Part shown: positions 24,001 to 36,338 of the stretch, piece after piece
How the letters are laid out: each line of letters begins with the position of its first letter
How positions within the stretch are numbered: position 1 is the stretch's first letter
Source of the DNA: Oxyruncus cristatus
Taxonomy: Eukaryota > Chordata > Aves > Passeriformes > Cotingidae
Assembly: GCA_013399855.1 (NCBI GenBank)
Contig: VXAY01002202.1
Coordinates: forward strand, 1 to 64,000
Direction of reading: 5' to 3'
DNA: 64,000 nt
Notes under the pieces: model-generated
Databases searched by the model: none
The model's input: only the letters and a program-made list of their open reading frames with translations
Told to the model about the DNA's origin: nothing
Position numbers and translations under genes: made by a program

Positions 24001-25037
24001 GATATGAATGCTTTTCAAGTTCATCCTCTGTCTACAAAGTAACAGTAATATTACTCTGTTAAAAAAAAAAATCAGAATCGGTATCTCTTCAGCTATGTGA
24101 GACTTGGATAACAAATTCTGAACAAAATTACCAAGGATATACTCAAAATATCAATCCCAAGCATCCCAAATAACCCAATAAATAAATGTCTAGTCTGCTA
24201 ACTCAATTGAAGATAAACTTTTATCACCTCCCTATCACCAGATTCAATTTGCAATCCTTACTTATTCTCATCCTAGTCCTCAAAACTTTTAATATATTTG
24301 CATAAAAACATAACATACTCATACAGGCTCAAAATCCCACTGAATAAAATGTGTTAGGATTTTATCAACCTGAATCTGACCAGCTTATGTCAAGCTTATG
24401 TTCTTCCACGTATTCTTACAGAAAGAAAAATATCTGATTGGATCTAAAGTCAATTGATATTTCAAGGACTGAGGAGGTTTCCTTGGTTGGTTGGATTGGG
24501 TTTAGGGGTTTTATAAATCTCTTCTGACAATGCCTTGTTTGCATTTCAATAAAAAAGCAAACTGAAATTTTAATTCATTAATTCTCTTCAAGGATGTCAG
24601 GGCTGGAAACTCTTTATGAATCAGGATGCTCCGTCACCAACAAACTATTATGCCACTGTGAGAGGCAAGAGAGCTCAGCAGTGTCCAAGGCAGTACCAAG
24701 GCATCCCTCTTTAGAGGGATGTATCTCCAAGGCCCTTCAGGATAACTTCTTTCAGCACTATCAGCTGACAAAATGTAGAATGAAGATTCTACTATACTCT
24801 GTGGAGGTTCATATACAGCACGAGGTTCCCATCACTGTGGTGGCTGAACCAAGGGCCACTGTCACTTGCAGTGGTGCAGGAACTGCCACTCATCACATGG
24901 AATGAACTGACCTGCCTTTCGCTCCAACAACTGTCTACAAACATGCGCCAGGAACAAAGGAAAGGGGAGAAGGAAAGATGACGAATCACTCACCACAGCT
25001 TTTGGACAATATAAGTTCTGGTTCACTGAACAGGGGG
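24001..25037. other. Stretch without a recognised gene
   Basis: The 103-codon plus-strand frame at 24594-24905 has no recognised domain. The sequence from about 24590 to 24990 is more balanced in composition than its surroundings and lies directly upstream of an LTR fragment, so it may belong to an unrecognised retroelement, but nothing shows this directly. Confidence 0.45.
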
Positions 25038-25545
25038 TCAGTGCCCAGCCTTGGGGGCTGCTGGGGGTGTCTGTGAGGAGAGGCCGGGACTGCCCTGGGC
25101 TGGATATGGCCAGTACCAGGTGGCTCCAACCCACCCACCACAGGGCATGGCTGAGCCCCTTGGCCACAGCAGCACCTCTGGGAAAATGTACTGAAGAAAG
25201 GGCAAAACCATCAGAGGCCAGTGAAGAGGGAAAAGGAAAAAAGAGTGAGAAACAGCCCTGCAAACACCAAGGTCAGTGAAGAAGGAGTGGGAGGAGGTGC
25301 TCCAGGTACCAGAGCAGAGATTACCATGCAATACCTGGAAAGGACCCAGAGAAGTCAGTTGCCCCTAGGCAGCCCAGGGAGAGGACCACGGTGGAACAGA
25401 TACCCACACTGCAGTCCCATGCCAGAGCAGGTGGGTATTCTTTAAGGAACTGTGGCCCACAGAGAGCCCATATTGGAATAGGTTTATTCTGAAAGACTGC
25501 AGACTATGGGGAGGACCCATGCTGGAGAAAGGGAGAAGTGTGAGG
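25038..25545 (+). mobile_element. LTR fragment, related to copy A (copy B)
   Basis: The block 'caccaaggtcagtgaagaag', then 'gggaggaggtgctccagg' and 'accagagcagag' (25265-25320) is shared with copy A at 14310-14366. The 5' part (25050-25150, 'ggtgtctgtgaggagag', 'ccaggtggctccaac') differs from copy A and points to a sister subfamily. Degenerate 'catgccagagcagg' repeats follow. It breaks off near 25545, and the poly-A signal region and both LTR ends are missing. No retroviral genes adjoin. Confidence 0.75.
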
Positions 25546-26047
25546 AAAGAACTTCAATTTTGGCATTCAGTTTCTAATTAAAAAAGGTTTATATTTTTCT
25601 TTAAAAACCACCATGTTCCATGTGCCTTCAAAACTCTCAGGAAAAACACACTAGACAACAGAAAAACTACATAAAGGAAAACATGAAATCTCCAAGTAAC
25701 ATATTGGACCAGCTGCCCTGAATTGGCTATTTACCAGAAGGGAAATAAGTAAGGAATTAGAGGCTATTGTAAAATGAATTTGGTGGAGGGAGCCCATAGC
25801 ACAGGAAAGGAAGAAAGCAAGAGCCATCAGCAAGTTCAACATAATGGGAAGGGAAAAAGGATTTCGCTTCCACACTTATGATTGACTAGACAAGGGAAAA
25901 TACATTAAACCTACTTAATGGAAGATGTAATAAGGTCAGCTACAATTCCAACAGGGTAAAAAAAGGAGTAAATTCCAAGAAACCAGTAGCTTACCACATA
26001 CTTCAAGAGGTCCCTCTAGGAAAATCACATCAAGTAATTCGTGTTAA

Positions 26048-26118
<71 letters not shown>

Positions 26119-28190
26119 AAGAAAGAAAAAAAATAATTCAGTTCCATGTAATAAATACCCTTATGGGAAGGATAAGGCTAAAATCAAGAGGCTGGCCCCC
26201 AGGGCTTTTTTTCAAAGTGGTCTTGATATTTAAGAAGGTCTGAGGGCCGAGATGTGCTGATGACAGCTACATTTTTTCAAATAACTCATTCTTTAGTTTA
26301 CTTTGCTTAAAATAATTTCTATTTTACATAACTATATCTTTCACAGGATAGCTATTGAAATAGTAAGCCAGAATAACTATTAAACCAAACAACTAAGTCT
26401 ACAAATTCAGAAGAATACTGTGGTTTCTGCACAGACTCATATTTAAATGTCAGTGACGCCATGACTTTCAAGATCCCATTAAAAGTCTATCCTTCAAAAT
26501 GCTTTGCAAGCATCATTCTTCTGCATCTGGACCGCTATTCTGGTCCTCTTCCATATGTCTAAGATACCTTCAAGTACCAATGTGGATGTCCAGAAAATGA
26601 GTCTATCAATGACAAGCCCACACTGTAAAACAGTGGGCAAACAAAATATTTATCTTTTTGCAAAAACAGGTTTGTTTATTCTAAAGTAAAAATGAGGGGA
26701 GAAAAAAGAGCATATATAAATTAGATGGGAAAATTCCAAACCCACGTATTTAAAATATGTCTTAATATAGTTTGATAATGAGCAGAAAATGACATGCAGT
26801 AAAATATGAGAAAGCACTGACTTTACCATTTTTTATTTCAGATTAGAGGCTTTTTAAAGGTTATTTGAGCCCAAGTGTTAATACAGCCTAATCTAAAAGA
26901 GATGAAAGAGTATCTCAGCAAGGACATTTCATACAATTGCAGTCCTTGCTGCTTATCCTCCTTGGTCTGTAACTCAGCTGGAGGCTAGCAGAAATAAACA
27001 ATGCTTTAAAGAGAAACAGTAAATCAAAAATCATTATTTTTTAAAGATAAGTTTCTCTCCATGTTATTATTCTTCTGAATTACCGAAACCATCATAAAAC
27101 TAATTTTTTTCATATTAATGATTATTATATTTTTGATTATATATTCAGCTTTAATAGTAAGGCTTATCCAGCCATTTTCTTTTCTATTTTGTCCACCAGA
27201 TACCAGCCATTTTTAACAGGTGACATTTTAAAACAAACTAAAATATATTCTTCAATTATAAGTGATACTTTCTAATTCTTTTCTACACAGAAACTCCCTA
27301 CTGACATCTGACTCAAGGTAATGGTGGTCCCTTTGCAGCTTCACTAACTGTGATTCCAAACAGCTCTTGATCTGCTCTACAAGAAAACAAAACTAGGTGT
27401 GATTGTAGACTGAAAGTTTCTGCACTTATTAACAAGATACATGTCAGGTTGCTCATCATGTGCCATATTGGTGAAACTTAGTTAACAGAAACTATGTGTA
27501 AGAGAGCAAAGAATAGGCCTTTTTTCAGTCATAATTAATGATATTTTATCCAAATATGACATTTTTTATGTAGAGAAATACGACTATTTCATGATGACAG
27601 GTACATATATAATTCATTTAAAAGCAAAGTATGTTTGTAACAGTCTATTTTAAACATCAGAGCTTGTGCTTTGTTTATTGTCTTTTCAACCTGAAGTTAC
27701 CAGAAGGTGGCAAGTCCTAACTCAAGGAAACAAGATTGCTGACAAAGAAAATAGTTTTAAAACATAAGAATTTGCTCAGTTTACCCAGAATGAGCAGCAT
27801 TAGTATTTAAAAAGAAATATAAAATCTTGTTATTTTTACTTGCTTCAACATCTGCTTGGGCCCCAAGAAAAATACTAAACTATGTTAAATATCTCTCTAA
27901 TAGTAGCAGGTTTTCTCATTAATATGAAATTTCTTCTCCCTGACTTTGAGACAGAGCAAAGTTCTAAGTAAAATGTCCTAATTATTAGAATTATGTAAAG
28001 ATAGCTTCCATTTATGAAAATTAAATCATTTAGCAACTTGTATATAGTTAATGAAGCGTAATAAATATTAAACTAATGACATTGTACGTCCACAGAAGAT
28101 AATATGCCAAAGCAATTCAGCCATCATTTGCTACAAGGACAAGTCTAAATTTTCACAAGCATAGTCAACTCCCTAAGCAGATATGAGGGA

Positions 28191-28197
<7 letters not shown>
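25546..28197. other. About 2.6 kb without a recognised gene
   Basis: No gene recognised. It includes the long poly-A at 26049-26133 and otherwise AT-rich DNA. Minus-strand frame 25651-25875 has no recognisable domain. Confidence 0.5.
26049..26133. repeat. Long poly-A with GAAA tail
   Basis: Sixty-eight uninterrupted A (26049-26116), then GAAAGAAAG and a further A run to 26133. It is the longest homopolymer in the window. No poly-A-tailed retroelement body is recognised upstream. The true length is uncertain because such runs are poorly resolved in sequencing and assembly. Confidence 0.92.

Positions 28198-28269
<72 letters not shown>
28198..28269. repeat. (ATT)24 microsatellite
   Basis: Twenty-four perfect copies of ATT without interruption, preceded by T7. 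Perfection over 72 bp suggests a recent and probably polymorphic expansion. Confidence 0.97.
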
Positions 28270-28837
28270 GCTAGTGGGTGTTTTTCACAAATTTTTAATT
28301 TTGTTACACAGCAATGTTTTAGACACCCTGCGAATAGCTAGCAGTATGAAAGGAAAACTGGAACTCTAATAAAATTTATGATAAAAGCATATCAAAAGAT
28401 CTGTTTACAGAAAATGACAAACAAAATGAGAATGTTTGCAGAAAACATATATTAGACAGCTTTTAACTTTCCTTTCAGTCTTTTGGGAAAGCTAAGGTAT
28501 TTTCAACTGAAATTAATAATGTGTTTTATCAGTGTTGGATATTATTTTACACAAGCGGGAACTGTCCCCGGTCTACCTACAAACTAGGTATTTCAGAGCA
28601 AACTCAGACACTAAAAGCTCTCCTTCCCCTTTTCCCCCTTCCTCAAAGCTAATAAGAATCTAGTCTTGGACTGTCAGCCAGGAGACACAGTGATGTTCTG
28701 CCACTTAGGGAAGCAGATTCCTTGTCTTTCACATCTGCCAAAGGACTCAGAAATTCTGCACCAGGTAGGAAACAAAATACCCAACCCCAGGTCCAAGACA
28801 CTGTGTTCCTGCCAATGCAGAAACTGGATCTTTATTC
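28270..28837. other. Stretch without a recognised gene
   Basis: No feature recognised until composition rises toward the CpG cluster. A splice-donor-like CAGGTAGGA occurs near 28762, but nothing else supports an exon. Confidence 0.45.
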
Positions 28838-29030
28838 CTTGCGAGGAAGGAGAAGTCACATCCTCCAAGAACCTACGCCCTTCCTGCCAGCAGGAGGACA
28901 GCGCGCAGCTCGAGCAGCATCAGCACAGCCCTCGCTGCCTCCAAAAGGCCCAGCTGCAGCCCGGTCCCAGTAGCTGAGGAGATGCAGCTGCCAGACTGAA
29001 CGCGACAGGTCTGCAGAGGCCCAAAAGCCG
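28838..29030. other. CpG-rich patch
   Basis: Ten CpG dinucleotides fall within about 195 bp (for example in 'agcgcgcagctcgagcag' near 28900 and 'gaacgcgacag' near 29000), in a window where CpG is otherwise scarce. G+C is clearly raised. Open frames overlap on both strands (28666-28977 plus, 28856-29098 minus), as expected from GC-rich DNA, so none is called. It could be a small unmethylated regulatory element, an old GC-rich insertion, or an exon. Confidence 0.5.
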
Positions 29031-32000
29031 GAGCCAGAGCCCTCATGTCCCCATTGGAAACAGCCCCCAGCAGTGCTGGGAGTAATCACATCAGGCAATT
29101 CCTTGTCAGTGGAATGTTAGTGTTCACGGGGCCAAATTCATGACAGTCTCACAATTTTAATAAAGTTGGCACATGCTTAAAGTCTTGATCTCAGTCCTGA
29201 CCTCTTCTCTTCTGACTAAGGTTATGCAACCAGTAATGTAGCTCACGTTAGTATACTAGTATTTCTCCCTGTGCACGGTATCCAATTAGTCATATGATAA
29301 CAGAAAGAACTAAATAACCTTTTCTTTTGCCATAGATCATTACACAACAAGCAAAATTATTATTTAAGATTTATCCTTACATTGAAAGGTTTATATATAT
29401 GTAGGTATATATATATGTGATTTTTCAATGGCCATGTATCTATTCCAGAAAAAATTCCTTTTCTGACATCATACTACAAGTTTCTGTTGCATGCTTTTCT
29501 GTTTATTATATGGGAAGATATTTTGTCAGGAATTATTGTGAAACATCTTCCTTTGAATCACCCAGTGGTAGACTGAGCATCACTCCTTTGGTAATCATGT
29601 CTATCAATTTAGAAAAGCAACCTTACTACAACATCTAGTTATTAAAATATCTGAATCCACGCCAAATTAGTTTTGCCCAGATCCTGAAAGATACATAAGT
29701 ACCTGCACATACACAGATATATTCATACAGACTGTATTACATGCACTCCCTTCAAACACACAGAATCAGTTTGGACATCTTTACTATAGAGAATTTTGCT
29801 TTACATTGTACTCACTGTTTTTCAAACCATCCAAAAAGCAAAAAACTAATGAAATTCCTTCTGCTCACTGAAATTTGTGTACAAGCTCTAGAATCCCCCG
29901 ATAAAACCAGGGGGACCTTGGTCCCATGAGTGTGTTATACTACTGCCTGTGACTACCAAAATTGTGCTTTATCTACATTCCACTGGAGTCCATGACTCAA
30001 AAGGCACGGCTGTGTCCAAGGGACAAACTTTGTAGTCAGAACCTAAATAATCTAGTGAAGTCAAAGTAGATTTTGAGCAGAATATTTGCGGTTTTGTTTC
30101 CTTCTCTTTTCTTGGGTAAGGGAATAAAATGGCTGAAACAGTTGAAATGAGGTAGATCCTTATTAACTAGTGGTTTCTTCAATAGTAAAATTTCCTTCAT
30201 GCATGGTAGTCTTCGACTCTTAGGAGCAGATTGTGCAATCTGTGATCTACACAGACTGCCAGATTTTCTACAGCATCAAAAATCTGCTGGATGCAGCAGA
30301 TCCATGATGGGATGCAGCCAGGAACTGTTTTCTGTCCCAGGCTCAAAGAATACAAGGCCTAAACAAGGAAACACTTTTCCTTGTCACAGTTAGAAACAAT
30401 ATCGAGTCATCACACAACTAGGGAGACAGCCAGAGGATGCTGTGCTCCAGCTACTTCCCTGGAATCTCCTTTATAGGAGTAGTTGCAGAGAAGGAGGACT
30501 AGCATTGACCTACTGTAACTCTGTAGCCACTAGAGAAGTTAAAATAGGGTGTGCATATCGTCTCCCCTAAATGGGAGATGTTGAAGTGGGGACTTTCATT
30601 CTCACTGCTAATCCTCGAAAGAACTGACTGAAACAGCTGCCCTAAATCTCTAATAGGATACACTCCAGTTTTCTTTAGCAATACAGATATGAGCACTTCA
30701 GAATGGAAAATAAGAGTCATCTCATGTAAATCTACAGCGGCAACCTCCTGAGATAAAAAATATGACTGCCACTTTCTGACATCAGACATACAAAGCCAGG
30801 CTGCCTCTGCAGGAAAAGAAGAAAGGAAGTCAAATAGCCAAAAAAATGTCCTGTTCCAAAATCATATGAGCCTGAAAATGACTTGTTTGGTTCCCGCAGT
30901 CACTGGACCATGTCCAGAATAAAACAGATAGCTGTTTACAGTAATGCAACAACTCTTGAAAGCCTTTCTAAGACACACTCCTTTTCTCATGATCAAAACT
31001 CTCGTTATGCTCTGCCCCTTCCATGAGGATACTTATTCTTTTAGTAATGCTGCCAACAGTTACAAGATGTTCCATTCTTGCCTCTACAGCAAATATATTC
31101 ACTTATTAATCAAAGAAAACAGTCTCCTTAGCACTCTGCTTTTCAGATCTACTGATTCTTGAACCAAAAAGGAGGGGAAGAAACTTCCGAGGAAGTTGTC
31201 AGAAGCCAGAAAGTAAGGGGTCACAAAAATGTTCAATAGGTTGCACCAATATTCTGAAAGTTTCCTGTTTGATGTCTGTGGATACAGTTTCCCCAGACTG
31301 AATTCCCTTTGATCTCTAAAAAAAAAATGACTCAGAATATTACTCCTTCTGATGCAGAAATGTCAGGAGGAGTAGGAGAAGGAGGAGGAGTAAAACTGAC
31401 TCATCTTGAGAGATTCAACAATCTCTGGATATATTATCCATCAAGAAGACTATAATCAAATATATGAACAATGGATTATGCCACATGGATGATGAATGAG
31501 GAATCAGAACTAGGCTGGATGAAAGGTCACTAAAAGCATCAGTCTATAGTACTAAGAGAGGTCATTTTGATGTGATTAGAGATGATACAGTTAATATAGC
31601 TTTCCATCTCCTATAGTTAAATGAGATGGTAGGACTACAGTACATTTTCAATACAAGAAAAGCAAAAAGGGAAGCTATTAAAAATTATTATATATATTCC
31701 TAAAGAAAGGAAGGAAAAAAGGGGTGGGAAGAATGCAAAAGTTTATTAATCAGAAAAAAAAAAAAAAAAAAAGGCAGCAAATTGTCTGTTGGCCATACCA
31801 CACCACAACAGGACTCTGTTTCCTCTAACAGTGCTACAGAGATAATCAGAACGATAATGATCACATTTAAAGTAATTAAAAAAACATTGAAGGTCTTGAA
31901 GATCCCTAATGACCAAAACATTTGCTCAAGATCAGGGCACAGTCTATTTGCAACCTACATATTGCCCAGCAGCTTCGTATTCAGTCAGAGCAGACAGCTG

Positions 32001-35000
32001 TAAAAGACAAAAGATATACAAAAGAACTTAGAAAACCCACTGGGTTCTCTGACCGGGGGCACCTTCAAAGAATATTTTCATTTCCTGAACCCAAGAGATA
32101 CTGGCACAGAAAGTGAGTGTAAAAGCAGCTACAACAGGAAGAGGTGTTATTCCTTACATGCCTGACTCTAAACCCTTTCCAGCTGCCCTCATTAAAAAAA
32201 AAAAAAATCCAAAACAAACAGAAACCCCCAAACAAATAAAAACCCAAATACAGTACGCATATAGAAAAGAAACATAACGAGGAAAGGTCATTTAAATAAC
32301 AAACGGAAGCTTCTGATAACAGCAGAAAAAAATGAGTTGGTCATGTTTGTTTCAAATATGTTTGAAACACATCTGTATTGTACCTCACAAACAAATACCT
32401 TTTTTCTTTTAATCTTCACACTGAGGTTGCCTCCTAAAGCTAAGTATGCTTTTCACCAATTTCAAATAAAGTAGTTTAATTACTTCTGTTGGCACTAATT
32501 TATAGCCTGTAGATTTTTGCTAATTAAGAACCCTAATCACTGTTTCAATCTTCTCCATCATACCTCTATCACCTGGTGTGATTCATACCTGCTGATTCCC
32601 TTTAAGCACTAAAGCCATATATCAGAAAGACATTTCCTAGGATAAAAGTAAACTTTTTAACTACATAAAAGTTCAATCAAGGAGACTTATATGCCAAAAT
32701 TTTATCCTTGCAAGTTTTAAACAAAGCATCACAAATCCTACATTTTAGGAAAAAAAAAAAAAATCAATGCTCTGAAAAAGTCTGCAATTCAACTTGAAAA
32801 GACTTTTGACTTCTAAAGCAAGATGTCCTCAAACAACAGTTTTTCATTGACTTGCTAGCTCTTTATTGAAAACCAAAGGTCAGGAGTAGCAAAAATGATG
32901 ACCACCAAGAACATCAATGTCAAAAATCAAGAATACCAACTCTTACTTGCCAATGAAATACAGGAAAAAATTAGCTATGAGAAAACCAAACAAATTTCAG
33001 AACAGAATTTTTTTTTTTTGCTATTTATTCATTCTGTTTATTAGTTTATCAAAATTTCCACATTTGCATAGTCCTGTTCAGTAGAATTTTGGGATTTTTC
33101 AAATATTGCCGTGATTAGACTTAGTCCTAGTTAATGCATAATCATTTAACTTTTGTATGTTTACTGTACTTCTGGAATAGCATAAACTGTAATTAATCCT
33201 TTTTAGCTAAGTTTCCAGTTTTTCACAAGCTTATCTGCTTAAAAAAAAATAAAAATCAGTAATAATAAAAAGACAATATAATCAATATAGATTTACAATA
33301 AAAATGCAGGATGTCCTAAAAGAGGACATCACCACCTTCTTTTGCTGAAATATTTATATGGGGGGTTTTTTGTGCATTAGAATGATGCACAATCAACCAA
33401 TCAACCAATGAATTCAATTCTTCTATGTCTTTTTTTACAAGGTGAGGCTTTAAACAAAAAGTCCTTCTTATCCATAAGGAGTTTGAAACAAATGGAGTGA
33501 TGGCTTAAAACAGCTGGGATATGTTTAATGCACGTGGAGTGAATTGGTATTCTTACCAAGCAAAAGCATAGAAACTTCACCAGAACAAAGTATGCTGAAA
33601 TGGGCCAAAATTAACAGAAGATCCTTCTTATTTTTGTCAGTCTTGATTTGATAAAAATACAGATTTTGTAAGACTGATTATGTTTATAAAATACAAGCAA
33701 TGAAAATGCAAAATGAAAACTTTTAACTATTAATAAACACAGTAAATCTAAATTTGGTGAATGGAAGTAAGACTTAGTTTGCTTAATTAGAAGCAAAAGA
33801 TCTACTGGCAATATTCCGTTACATTACAATTTCTTATATGACAATATTTTAAGGATCAAATAAAAAAAAACTAGGTCTTCACATGTGTTGCAACAGGACT
33901 TCCATAACAGTCTCTCAAAACACACTGAAATAAGAAACATCCCCATTTAAATAAATGCTATTACACTTGGTAGAACTTTACTTTTCTCATTTACAAAATT
34001 TACATAATTCTACACTACCACATGTGGGTGGAGTAGGAGTTCAAAACAAATGAGTCAATATTTTTCTTCAGGAAAAATACCATTAGCAGAGCATTCATGA
34101 GCAATCATATAATCACAGGCAACTGTCCCAGACCCATAATATATGACGACAAAAAAGCTTAAAAGAAATATCTCAGACAGAGAAAAAGCTTTGAGTATGG
34201 AAAAGCCAAAAAGTTATTCCAAAAACAATGACCTTAAGTGAAGCTTGGTCTTTCCTGCATCCAATTATAACATAGACCCCTAGTCCCCCCTCAGATGTAA
34301 AATGAGATTATTAATGTTCCTATTCTGCCAATTTTTATATCTTTTGCCTAGTAATACTTTAAGCTCTTCAGAAGAAGACCTTTTAACTTAAAATCTAAGT
34401 TTTTAACTAAGATTTTAAGCTTTTAACTAAGATATACCTCAATGGGTTCCACTATATTCTGCTGAAGAACATAAAAGACATACAAAACCCACAAATCACC
34501 ATTGTATTACACTGTAAGAGTTAATACTCTAGAACTGAGTAAGTTAAATATCAAAGCTACTATTTACTTTTTACCATTTCTTACATGTAGGCATTTATGC
34601 CTAACTCCCATAAAAAAGACAGAAAAGACAAGTTTAAATATATTATTTTATTCTGTAAAAAGTTACCAAAATCCAATTCATTATAAAATTTCTAGCTCAT
34701 GTATTGCATGATAAATTTGGAGAACATCTTTCTGTCACAATTATTGGGAACATTTTGTAGTAAATTGCCCTACTGTATGATGGAAAGCATGTATAACTGC
34801 AGCCAGAATGATCACTGAACCGAGTTCAATACAGTAAGCAGTGACTGCATTTGTTTCAGTGAAGATACTTTACTACCACCTTTTAAACAACAAAGTCTTT
34901 GTGTCAAACAGAAACACTCTAAAACGCTAGAAGTCTGGATATGAGGAGTCGAGTGAGAGCTTATTCCTACAATTGAAACAGTGGACCCTTCTCAAGTGTC

Positions 35001-35192
35001 ACTTCTCTTTGATATCCTTTACATACTTGTTCCTCCCTGTAAGCCTCTGCAGCCCTGCAGCCCACAAAACATCATATTGCTGCTGCTAGAAACAAGCCAC
35101 ACTGTCTTTGAAACTACTTCTGCAAGGCCTTGTGACTGACACCAGTCGGAATTGCTTTGACTGGACTTGGTTTGGTCTGCCTGGAACTTTGA
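29031..35192. other. About 6.2 kb without a recognised gene
   Basis: AT-rich DNA with small simple repeats: TATATATG alternations at about 29392-29418, A19 at 31754-31772, and a purine-rich GGA tract at about 31364-31392. Nothing coding or transposon-like is recognised. An 8-bp inverted repeat with a 7-nt loop lies at 33370-33392. Confidence 0.5.
31754..31772. repeat. poly-A homopolymer (19 nt)
   Basis: Uninterrupted A19 in AT-rich surroundings. No retroelement body recognised beside it. Confidence 0.9.
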
Positions 35193-35214
35193 TTTTTTTT
35201 TTTTTTTTTTTTTT
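35193..35214. repeat. poly-T homopolymer (22 nt)
   Basis: Uninterrupted T22. It could be the antisense poly-A of a minus-strand retrocopy whose body would lie at higher coordinates. The adjoining sequence holds minus-strand open frames (35262-35660 and 35588-35821), but they overlap in different frames and match no protein I recognise. Confidence 0.85.
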
Positions 35215-35435
35215 AATAGAAGCAGAAATTTTCAAAGGTTCAGGTGGCTACTGCCTGATTTCTATTTGAATGATTGAGTGGTATAATCATAATTTTTACA
35301 GACAGTCTGAAGAAAAAAATAATTAGTCCTACTGTAATGGTGTAACATAGAGGAATACAGGCATGCTAGGGTAACAGAGGTCTCAGTAGGTGAGGACACA
35401 GAATGCAGTATAGTGAGGTAAAAGTATGAGATTGA

Positions 35436-35468
35436 AAGTGGATCCTTGAAGCAAGTGGATCCTTGAAG
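35436..35468. repeat. Short tandem duplication (17-bp period)
   Basis: AAGTGGATCCTTGAAG occurs twice, at 35436-35451 and 35453-35468, separated by one base. A local slippage-type duplication. Confidence 0.85.
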
Positions 35469-36313
35469 ACCCCAGGACTGAAAAAAAAAAACAACCACCA
35501 GTAGTGAGTTAAAGGAATGCAGACCTGGAAACTGGGTAAAACCACATGCTGCTGTAACAAAGAGCATAAAGAACAGTACCCAGTGTGTTAGAGACTGTAA
35601 TAGATTTGATTGTAACGTGAATTTGCAGACCAAAGAGTAAAACCAATACGGAAAACACAATAGTTGTCCCAGCTGAGCACTAGAGTGAGGAAGACGAAAC
35701 CATCAATATCAACATCACAGTCCTCCTGACAGAGGACAAAGGAATCCCCAACACAGACATGCTCTCCCAGTTCTGGCTCACCACAACTGAAGCCAGCAGG
35801 CTTAGGATGCTTAAAAAGCATGCAAAGGATGAATGTAACACTGAAATTAGTAGATAGTAGGAAGTGTGTGTATAATAATAATTGGTTTGTTGGTTTGTTC
35901 TTTTTTTTCCTTGACTAGTATTCTTTCCCTTATTTTCTTTTTTCTTTTTCCATAATAAATAGATCTGGACTAAAGAAGAGTTCTTTGATTAGACAGTTAA
36001 GATTTAAAAAACACTAAATTCTTTGTTTTTCACATAGTGTGCTTCCTTCTGGGTAATAATCGGACAAGGAGTATAAAACTTCCCCAAGCTTGTTTCCTGA
36101 CTTCGCTCACATGACTGAAAGTCTCCCTTTTTTATCTACACCATCTTTGTGCTTCTCAGTGTTCAAGTTCCTGATCTCCAAATTACTCCAAAAATAACTA
36201 ACACAGATTTGGAAGCCAGATGACACCAAACAACCTACCAGTTAAATTCAGGTTATTCTGTTTTCATTTATTCCTGCTACAGTGTCATACTAGTCCTACT
36301 GACCTCAAAAACA
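35469..36313. other. Stretch without a recognised gene
   Basis: No family match. Minus-strand frames across 35262-35821 are described with the poly-T at 35193. Confidence 0.45.
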
Positions 36314-36338
36314 AAAGGGTCAGTCCTACTGACCCTTT
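36314..36338. repeat. Perfect hairpin, 11-bp stem
   Basis: AAAGGGTCAGT (36314-36324), loop CCT, ACTGACCCTTT (36328-36338). The stem is perfect. The motif GTCCTACTGACC also occurs just upstream near 36293, so the hairpin and direct repeat share sequence, which is a typical trace of a template-switch mutation. No terminator role applies in a nuclear genome. Confidence 0.85.

Noticed and set aside
14047..25545. LTR copies A and B as the two ends of one provirus
   Set aside because: They lie in the same orientation about 10 kb apart, but copy A has its own target duplication at both ends, the two LTRs are different subfamilies, and there is no gag, pol or env between them, only unrelated DNA and CR1.
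28198..28269. CRISPR-like array
   Set aside because: It is a 3-bp microsatellite with no spacers, in a nuclear genome.
33370..33392. 8-bp inverted repeat as a microRNA hairpin
   Set aside because: The stem is far too short for a microRNA precursor, and flanking bases do not extend it.
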